Source of the DNA: Vicinamibacterales bacterium
GTDB lineage: Bacteria > Acidobacteriota > Vicinamibacteria > Vicinamibacterales > UBA8438
DNA: 6,127 bases
Direction: 5' to 3'
Assembly: GCA_030745255.1 (NCBI GenBank)
Contig: JASLOY010000233.1
Coordinates: 1 to 6,127 of the forward strand
Shown here: positions 1 through 4,732 of the stretch, piece by piece
Layout: each line of letters begins with the position of its first letter
Numbering within the stretch: the stretch's first letter is position 1
Notes under the pieces: generated by a model
What the model saw: only the letters and a program-made list of their open reading frames with translations
Database searches by the model: none
Told to the model about the DNA's origin: nothing
Made by a program: the position numbers and the translations under genes

Positions 1-12
1 GCCATTCGTCAT
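1..12 (-). CDS. Start of an unidentified gene running off the left edge
   Basis: Only four codons (M-T-N-G) lie inside the window, so no function can be named. The call rests on the ATG at 12-10 on the minus strand preceded, five bases away, by a near-consensus Shine-Dalgarno (AAGGAGGG, positions 24-17). This is by far the best ribosome-binding site in the window. It lies 67 nt downstream of the stop of the truncated DinB gene on the same strand, so it is probably a separate gene that may have its own promoter. It could be a false start if the frame closes just outside the window. Confidence 0.5.
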
Positions 13-16
13 CTGA

Positions 17-24
17 CCCTCCTT
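17..24 (-). promoter_or_regulatory. Strong Shine-Dalgarno for the left-edge gene
   Basis: Read on the minus strand this is AAGGAGGG, close to a full match to the anti-Shine-Dalgarno sequence, with the GGAGG core five bases before ATG at 12-10. A TATAAG hexamer at 40-35 (minus strand) could be a -10 element for the same gene, in an unusually A+T-rich patch, but I see no convincing -35 box at proper spacing. Confidence 0.6.
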
Positions 25-79
25 GATCCACGATCTTATACACCAATACTCGCGTCGAACGGCCAGGTTTCTTGTCTGG

Positions 80-303
80 CTATGCGAACGGGTTCTCGTC
101 CGCCGAGGGACCGTAGATCGACGGCACCGCCACGTCGTTGAGCCGAAGATACATACCGAGCTGGGCCCGATGATGGATCGCGTGATTCATCACGAAGCTT
201 CGCAGCACCGCCGCCTTCGGCATCGATTTGGTCGTCTTGCCGTCGTGCAGCAGCGTCCAGAGCCGCATCAGCGCCTCGCCGTTGGCGTTCGCATCACGGG
301 CTG
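80..303 (-). pseudogene. DinB-family protein, C-terminal fragment (5' truncated)
   Basis: DinB/YfiT-like proteins are four-helix bundles that bind a metal ion through histidines; many act as thiol-dependent transferases or are of unknown role. The frame read from about 303 down to TAG at 82-80 carries the family's C-terminal signature: a MNHAIHHRAQL segment containing the histidines of the last helix, then YLRLNDV and the typical ending PSIYGPSADE. Intact members are usually about 150-170 aa; here only about 70 residues are recognisable. The first in-frame ATG is at 268, but homology-like sequence (NANGEALMRLWTLLHDG) continues upstream of it to about 300 and then stops being DinB-like, with no start codon or N-terminal helices. 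I read this as a gene whose 5' half was lost, not as a 62-aa gene. It is probably non-functional, since the N-terminal metal-binding histidine is absent. Confidence 0.75.
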
Positions 304-550
304 CTAGGCGGATTTTGGGACACCCTGTCTTGGGTGCTGGTGGGTTGGGGGGTGATGCTCTCGAGGACCGCGGCTGCTTCCTGTGGGCCTACGACCGTCT
401 GGTGGAGCGCTTTGGGCGGGAGCCAGTCAGCCGAGCCCTTGACGGGGGAGAGCCGTTTGGAGATGGCACCCGGCCTAGCCCTTGGAGGCCCGCCGGCGTC
501 CAGATCCGCGGGCAGGGCTTCCGCGCGGGTCGGGGTTCGGAAGTCTCGCG
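303..550. other. Unassigned segment between two truncated genes; possible IS relic
   Basis: This stretch of about 245 bp separates the 3' break of the kinase fragment from the 5' break of the DinB fragment. Its left edge (307-326, GGCGGATTTTGGGACACCCT) resembles the terminal repeats of several insertion-sequence families (minus strand ...GGTGTCCCAAAATCC). I could not find a matching inverted copy at the right edge, so any element would be truncated. One minus-strand frame stays open through it (ending TGA at 296-294) and includes ADWLPPKALHQTVVGPQEAA; the aligned plus-strand frame is also open (FLWAYDRLVERFGREPVS). I recognise neither as a transposase, and open antiparallel frames are expected at this G+C. 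The mobile-element call is an inference from position and the end-like motif. Confidence 0.3.
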
Positions 551-715
551 GACCGTCCCCATCCCGCCTTCGCCCAGCGTACCGAGCAGGCGGTAGCCGC
601 CAACGCGGGTCGGAGACGTCGGTGAGTGAGTGTTGTCCGGGCCGTGGACGACCGTCGGCAGGGTGGCGGGCCGACTGTCGTCACGCCCGGGCCGTTCAGG
701 CTCATCCGCTGACAT
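389..715 (-). pseudogene. Ser/Thr protein kinase, N-terminal fragment (3' truncated)
   Basis: The frame starts at ATG 715 (a GTG lies directly upstream at 718) and its first 55 residues look like the start of a bacterial Hanks-type kinase: a disordered, Pro/Thr-rich leader (residues 1-36), then RVGGYRLLGTLGEGGMGTV (37-55). That is the first beta strand and the glycine-rich ATP loop (G48-E-G-G-M-G53). At codon 55 (position 551) the kinase sequence ends abruptly: the expected Tyr, the VAIK lysine, HRD and DFG motifs are all missing. The frame then runs as Arg/Pro-rich sequence without family character to a stop at 391-389. The remaining piece cannot be a kinase. It was probably a full STPK on the minus strand before a deletion or insertion. 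A moderate GGGA-type ribosome site precedes the start. Confidence 0.7.
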
Positions 716-728
716 CACAGGTTCCCAT

Positions 729-752
729 CACTCGACAAGCGTATCTCGAGTG
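729..752. promoter_or_regulatory. Perfect 7-bp dyad upstream of the kinase fragment start
   Basis: CACTCGA (729-735) is repeated in inverted form as TCGAGTG (746-752) with a 10-nt spacer, ending 14 nt upstream of the kinase ATG on the minus strand. It could be an operator or a 5' leader hairpin for the former kinase gene. A second, compact palindrome (ACCGA-GG-TCGGT, 763-774) follows 10 nt further upstream. No regulator can be named. Confidence 0.3.
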
Positions 753-812
753 CTGAAAGACGACCGAGGTCGGTACTTGGCGCGCGGCGCCCGGCTGGCC
801 CGGTGCGACCGT

Positions 813-833
813 AACCAAACGGGGCTTCGCCCG
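813..833 (-). terminator. Short hairpin after the FadL-like gene, possible terminator
   Basis: On the minus strand, six bases after the TAG stop at 841-839, there is GGGC-GAA-GCCC (832-822), a 4-bp GC stem closed by a stable triloop, followed by CGTTTGGTT. The stem is short and the T run is broken, so it is a weak intrinsic terminator at best. Its position directly after a stop codon is the main support. Confidence 0.4.
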
Positions 834-838
834 AAACT

Positions 839-2187
839 CTAGAACCGAGTCACCAGTCCCACGTCGAAGGCGTTCGCGGCCACCTCGCTCGTGATCGACG
901 TGACCACCGGCAGCGCCCCGACGCCCGGGACGTGAAACGGCCCGGAGACGGTGTTCCGCAGCCCCCGGACGAACGACAGGTCGACGCCCACGCGGTCGGT
1001 CACACCGACGGAGGCGCCCGCGCTCACGACCTGCGTCACGACCAGCGGCGCCGCAACGTTGAAGAAGGTGTTCGCCGCCGGGATCGGGTTGTCGTTGTAG
1101 GCATAGCCACCACGGAACGATAGCCTGCTCGTGGCACGGCATTCGGCGCCCACGCCCAGGCTGACGACGCTGCGCCAGCCGAGACCGGTCACGGCGCCGG
1201 TCCCGTCGAAGCCGGCTGCCTCGAACCCGTTCGTGTCCTCGTAGTCGAGATACCGGACATCGACCGCGATCGTCAGGTCGTCGACGCCGACGAAGGACGC
1301 GCCGGCCGAGACGATGCTCGGATAGTCGAAGTCGAGCGTCACACGCCGGTCGCCGCCGAGCTCGTCCGTGGTGACGAACTCGAAGTCGTCGAACCACTGC
1401 GGGCTCTTGTACGAGACCCCGAACCGCCAGGGTCCGGCGCCGGAGACGAAGAGACCGACCTGGAACCCCGCGCCCCAGTGACTGCGCGTGCCCAGACCGG
1501 CCGGGTAGGTCGGCAGGCCGTCACCGTTGGCGTCGTTCGGCGCCGCGAAGGCGAGCGGCATCGTGCCGATCTTGGCCAGCGTCGGTGTGGGCGCGACGCC
1601 GATCGACACACGGTCGCTCAGCGCGTAGGCGACTGTGGGCGCGAGCTGCAGGAACGTGGCCTCGCCGACGACCCGGCCGAGACCAGGGATCGGCTGGGTG
1701 CCGGGCACCGGCGTCTGGGCCGGAGAATCGGGTTCGTCGCGCTCGCGGGGTACCTCACCTCGAGGCCGGCGATACCGAACAGACCGAGACCGAAAGTCCA
1801 TCTGGAACCATCCAGCTTCCGCACCAGCGCGGCGCTGGGCACCGGAATCCTCCCTGAATTACCGCGCGTCGCCCCGGCGAGCCTGCTCGTCGGCACCGGT
1901 CCGAGCCCGAACTGAACGGTCTCCGACGACAGTGCGGTCTCCGGGTCGAGCAGCTCCAGGCCGATGCGCATCTCGGACGAGGGCAGCCCGCCGATCGTCG
2001 CCGGGTTCCAGTGCAGCGCGCCGACGGCATCGAGCGGAGCGGCCACCGCGGCGCCGCCCATCGACCGGTTGACCGGGCCGACCCCTCGCAGGGCGAGTCC
2101 CTGCGCCCCCGCCTCGTGCGCCGACAGACAGACGGCAACAACGGCTACCAGTATTCGCACCGAGCAGGTGTGGTCGTTGTGCTCCAT
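839..2187 (-). pseudogene. FadL/OmpP1-family outer-membrane transport protein, split by a frameshift
   Basis: FadL-family 14-stranded beta-barrels carry long-chain fatty acids or other hydrophobic compounds across the outer membrane. The N-terminal part lies in one frame from ATG 2187 (GAGAG ribosome site 8 nt upstream): a signal peptide (basic start, ILVAVVAVCLSAHEAGAQ, cleavage after AQ about residue 30), then GVGPVNRSMGGAAVA and the FadL-type NPA motif (HWNPATIGGL). Near 1720 the homology jumps to the next frame, which continues through LAPTVAYALSDRVSIGVAPT and alternating barrel strands to the C-terminal VTRF, with the terminal Phe expected for outer-membrane insertion. Adding one base to the GGG run at 1717-1719 joins ...NPILRP to QTPVPGTQPIPGLG and gives 449 aa, a normal family length. 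As written, the N-terminal frame reads on to a stop at about 1618. Both halves keep coding bias, so this is a very recent mutation or a sequencing/assembly error. Transported substrate unknown. It is divergent from the cyclase-FHA gene. Confidence 0.85.
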
Positions 2188-2215
2188 GAACGCTGCTCTC
2201 GACCGGCAAGGCGGA

Positions 2216-2237
2216 CGGAGCACGACGCGATGCTCCG
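2216..2237. promoter_or_regulatory. 7-bp dyad in the divergent intergenic region
   Basis: CGGAGCA (2216-2222) and TGCTCCG (2231-2237) form a perfect inverted repeat with an 8-nt spacer. It lies 28 nt upstream of the FadL-like start and about 75 nt upstream of the candidate promoter of the cyclase-FHA gene, a plausible place for an operator acting on one or both genes, or for a leader hairpin of the FadL-like mRNA. No regulator is identified. Confidence 0.3.
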
Positions 2238-2289
2238 CAGGCCGCCCCCCGATGCTTTCAGTCCGCTGGCACCATCGCCGGCGTCCTCG

Positions 2290-2319
2290 TTGCTGGGGTC
2301 GGATCGCCGCTACTATACT
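2290..2319 (+). promoter_or_regulatory. Candidate sigma70-type promoter for the cyclase-FHA gene
   Basis: TTGCTG at 2290-2295 and TATACT at 2314-2319 are separated by 18 bp, each close to the -35/-10 consensus. Transcription would begin near 2326, leaving a leader of about 18 nt before ATG 2344 and excluding any upstream start. The same A+T patch read on the minus strand gives TATAGT (2317-2312), which might serve the FadL-like gene, but no -35 partner is visible there. Confidence 0.4.
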
Positions 2320-2343
2320 CTGGGTGACAGCTTCCGACCGACT

Positions 2344-3264
2344 ATGGAGAGCGAACAGAAGGAACTCGGTGTCCTCTTCGCGGACATCAGCGACAGCTCG
2401 TACCTCGTCAGCGCCTTCGGAGACACCCGCGCCCGTGACCTCGTGGTGGAGTGCATGTCCGTCATGCGCACGGCGGCCGAGACCGGCCAGGGGACAGTGA
2501 TCCAGCGAATCGCGGACGAGCTGCTCTGCACCTATCCCACACGCGAGCTCGCGGTCTGGGGAGCGATAGCGCTCAACCAGGCTGTGGCGGACGCGAGGGC
2601 GTCGGGGCGCCTACCAGGCGTCCTGGGCGTGCGCATGGGACTGCACTACGGCCCGGTGCTCCCGGACGACGAGAGCCTGTTCGGCGAGTCGCTCTATGTC
2701 GCCAGCCGCGTCTGCGCGATGGCCCGAGCCAATCAGATCCTGACGACCGGAGAAACAATCGAGGCCGCGCCCGAAGACGTCCGGGCGGTGTGCCGGTTCG
2801 TCAACCGGACGACGCTCAAGGGCCAGCAGACGACCCGCGATGTGTACGACGTCGACTGGAACGATCCGTGGGCGACCCGGTCGACTCCATCGCAGCCCCT
2901 GTCAATCGGAGGGCATGACGACATCGAGCTGCAGCTGCAGTGTGGACATCGGCTCATCACGCTCGGGCAATCACACCCGATGTGCACCATCGGCCGCAGC
3001 GAACGATGCGACCTCACGGTGAATGCCGACGACGTCTCGCGTGTGCACGCACGGGTAGAGTTCCGGAAGGGGTATTTCGTCGTCGTGGACCTGAGCTCGA
3101 ATGGGACCACCGTTTCACCCGACGGCGGCGTCGACATCCATCTCCGCCGCGACGAGCTCCGATTGAGCGGAACCGGGACCCTGCGCGTCAGTCTGAGCGA
3201 GACCGTTGGCCTGACGTACTCCTGCCAGTTGCCGCCGCCCGAAAGCGCACCGGCCGGCGGCTAG
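2344..3264 (+). CDS. Class III nucleotide cyclase-like domain fused to a C-terminal FHA domain
   Basis: The protein is 306 aa, cytoplasmic, with no signal peptide or membrane segment. Residues about 7-172 form a class III adenylate/guanylate cyclase homology domain (LGVLFADIS, IADE, GLHYGPVL, FGESLYVASR, NQILTTGETIEA). The two metal-binding aspartates are present (D14, D58) and so is the transition-state arginine (R122). The purine-recognising lysine expected in K-T-x-G-D is Gln54 (QRIAD), and the conserved asparagine of VNVAxR is Tyr118 (LYVASR). Activity is therefore doubtful. Residues about 203-285 form an FHA domain, which binds phosphothreonine peptides, with GR217-218, SRVH (232-235) and SSNGT (251-255) all intact. 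ATG 2344 is chosen because homology begins immediately after it and a promoter lies just upstream. The frame is open to an ATG at 2011, but that extension overlaps the FadL-like gene antisense and looks non-coding. No clear Shine-Dalgarno is seen. Its stop overlaps that of the convergent methyltransferase gene. Confidence 0.88.
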   Translation: MESEQKELGVLFADISDSSYLVSAFGDTRARDLVVECMSVMRTAAETGQGTVIQRIADELLCTYPTRELAVWGAIALNQAVADARASGRLPGVLGVRMGLHYGPVLPDDESLFGESLYVASRVCAMARANQILTTGETIEAAPEDVRAVCRFVNRTTLKGQQTTRDVYDVDWNDPWATRSTPSQPLSIGGHDDIELQLQCGHRLITLGQSHPMCTIGRSERCDLTVNADDVSRVHARVEFRKGYFVVVDLSSNGTTVSPDGGVDIHLRRDELRLSGTGTLRVSLSETVGLTYSCQLPPPESAPAGG

Positions 3265-4715
3265 ACCTTCTCGCACTCGGCGAAGAGGTTGATTCCCTCG
3301 GCCTCGTACTGAATCCGCGTGCAGGGCCTGCCGAACCTGGACATCTCGTAGAGCCGGTTCATGTCCTCCTCGGTTCGATGGATGAGCTTCCAGTCGAGGA
3401 CGTAGTCCATGAACGCCTTGGCGGCGTTCCGTGGATGAAAATTGCCCAGAATCACCTTCCCGCCCTCGGCCAGCACCTCGTAGGCGTAGTTGAGCAAGGC
3501 GACGACATACCTGTCCTCGAAATAGTCGATCAGGCCGATGGAATACACCAGATCCTGATTCGCCAACCCGAGCTGCTGTTGACCGGTAGCCAGATACACG
3601 AGGTTGGCGTGTTCCAGTGTCACCTGCTCCCCGAGCTGCTCGCGCTCGATCCGGTCGGCGACGTGGCCCAGCGCTTCCCGATCGATGTCGATGAGCGTGG
3701 CCTGTAGCCGGCCGCAGTCGTCGAGCCGCGCGAGGACGTCGAACAGCTCCTCGGCCGGCCCGCACGCCATGCTCACCACATGCAGCGGCGCACTTCCCTT
3801 CCGCTCGATCGCATCAAGCATCTCCTGCGTCAAGAGACCGCGGCGGTTGCGGACGGCACGACAGGGCGGCGCGTCCAGAATGGCGCCGTCAATCAATCGA
3901 CCGATGGCACCGTGCCCGCCCGGTGTGTTGCGGTACATCCACTCGATGGTCAGGTAGTCGCCCGCGTAGCCGCGAGGCTTCCTGTAGCACCGTTCGGCGA
4001 AGCGCGAGAGCAGCACGAACGGCAAGCACTCTCTCTGAAGACGCAAGCCCATCTCTTCGCGCCACTCGCGAGCAGCTGCTGCCCCGTCGCCAACGGACTC
4101 ATTGAGTGCGACGAGCAGTCTGGAGAATTCCTCCCGCGCGTGGCGCGCCACATCCGCCGGCGGGTCCTGGTCGGCCGCTGTCGACTCCTGGCCGGCTGCA
4201 GTATGCAGGAGCTCCTTGAACCGATCCAGCGCCCCGGAGAGCGTCGACCACAGCTCGCTCTTTCCCTCATCGCCGCCTTCTATCGGTGGACGCAACCATC
4301 GACCGAACGTGCCCATGCTGTCGCGAAGACGACGCGAGGTCAGGAGCGCCAGCGCCTTGTAGAACCGCGCGCTGAATGCGGCGTCGCCGCCGAGTCTGGC
4401 CTGCAGTGCCTGGCGCGGCAACGCCAGCACCAGCGACGGCTCGCCCGCCACGACATTGGCCGACGCAGGCGCGCCGTCGAGAAACGACATCTCGCCGAGC
4501 AGCTCGCCAGGTCCCAGCTTCGCAAGCGGTGTAGCACCGATCCCGGACACGCGAATGTCCACGACACCGCTCAGCAGGATGTACAGGTTGTCGGGGTCGG
4601 TGCCCTCCGTGATCAGGACGGTGTCCGCGGCGACCTCCTCCTCGTGACCCGTATCGAGAATCCACCGGATGTCATCGTCTCCGAGGTCGCTCAGGAGTTT
4701 CAGTGCTTCCTGCAT
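3261..4715 (-). CDS. Cyclic-nucleotide-binding domain fused to SAM-dependent methyltransferase (3-hydroxypalmitate methyl ester synthase-like)
   Basis: The protein is 484 aa and soluble. Residues about 10-135 are a CRP/PKA-type cyclic-nucleotide-binding domain (LYILLSGVVDIRV, then the phosphate-binding cassette GELLGEMSFLDGAPASANV, 70-88). The cassette Glu75 is kept, but the phosphate-contacting Arg of P-R-A-A-T/S is Ala84. A charged linker (about 145-225) leads to the methyltransferase (about 230-484): family hallmark CYRKPRGYAGDY (243-254), SAM motif I VVSMACGP (313-320), acidic motif II LIDID (341-345), YSIGLIDYF (391-399) and GNFHPRN (424-430). Proteins with this pairing are commonly annotated as extracellular factor 3-hydroxypalmitic acid methyl ester synthesis proteins, after Ralstonia PhcB; the true substrate here is unknown. 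ATG 4715 is the first in-frame start after the patatin stop, 17 nt away, with little Shine-Dalgarno, which suggests translational coupling. The frame is open further upstream, but that part lies within the patatin gene out of frame. Its TAG overlaps the stop of the convergent cyclase-FHA gene. Confidence 0.88.
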   Translation of the reverse strand: MQEALKLLSDLGDDDIRWILDTGHEEEVAADTVLITEGTDPDNLYILLSGVVDIRVSGIGATPLAKLGPGELLGEMSFLDGAPASANVVAGEPSLVLALPRQALQARLGGDAAFSARFYKALALLTSRRLRDSMGTFGRWLRPPIEGGDEGKSELWSTLSGALDRFKELLHTAAGQESTAADQDPPADVARHAREEFSRLLVALNESVGDGAAAAREWREEMGLRLQRECLPFVLLSRFAERCYRKPRGYAGDYLTIEWMYRNTPGGHGAIGRLIDGAILDAPPCRAVRNRRGLLTQEMLDAIERKGSAPLHVVSMACGPAEELFDVLARLDDCGRLQATLIDIDREALGHVADRIEREQLGEQVTLEHANLVYLATGQQQLGLANQDLVYSIGLIDYFEDRYVVALLNYAYEVLAEGGKVILGNFHPRNAAKAFMDYVLDWKLIHRTEEDMNRLYEMSRFGRPCTRIQYEAEGINLFAECEKV

Positions 4716-4732
4716 GTGTCGGTCAATCTGTT

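Noticed and set aside
62..80. GCCAG...CTGGC inverted repeat as a terminator after the DinB fragment
   Set aside because: The stem is only 5 bp with a 9-nt loop, overlaps the stop codon, and has no T run after it.
228..596. Plus-strand frame with FLWAYDRLVERFGREPVS, considered as a transposase piece
   Set aside because: I could not match it to any transposase family, and it crosses DinB, the unassigned segment and the kinase fragment, so it cannot be one intact gene.
702..1397. 231-codon minus-strand open frame
   Set aside because: Its translation is Arg-dominated and lies inside the 3' half of the FadL-like gene in the wrong frame; typical high-GC shadow.
1700..1735. Programmed ribosomal frameshift in the FadL-like gene
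   Set aside because: There is no X-XXY-YYZ slippery heptamer or evident downstream structure, and FadL-family proteins are not known to use frameshifting.
2011..2343. Upstream extension of the cyclase-FHA frame to an ATG at 2011
   Set aside because: It is antisense to the FadL-like signal peptide and NPA motif, has no recognisable fold, and the candidate promoter at 2290-2319 lies inside it.
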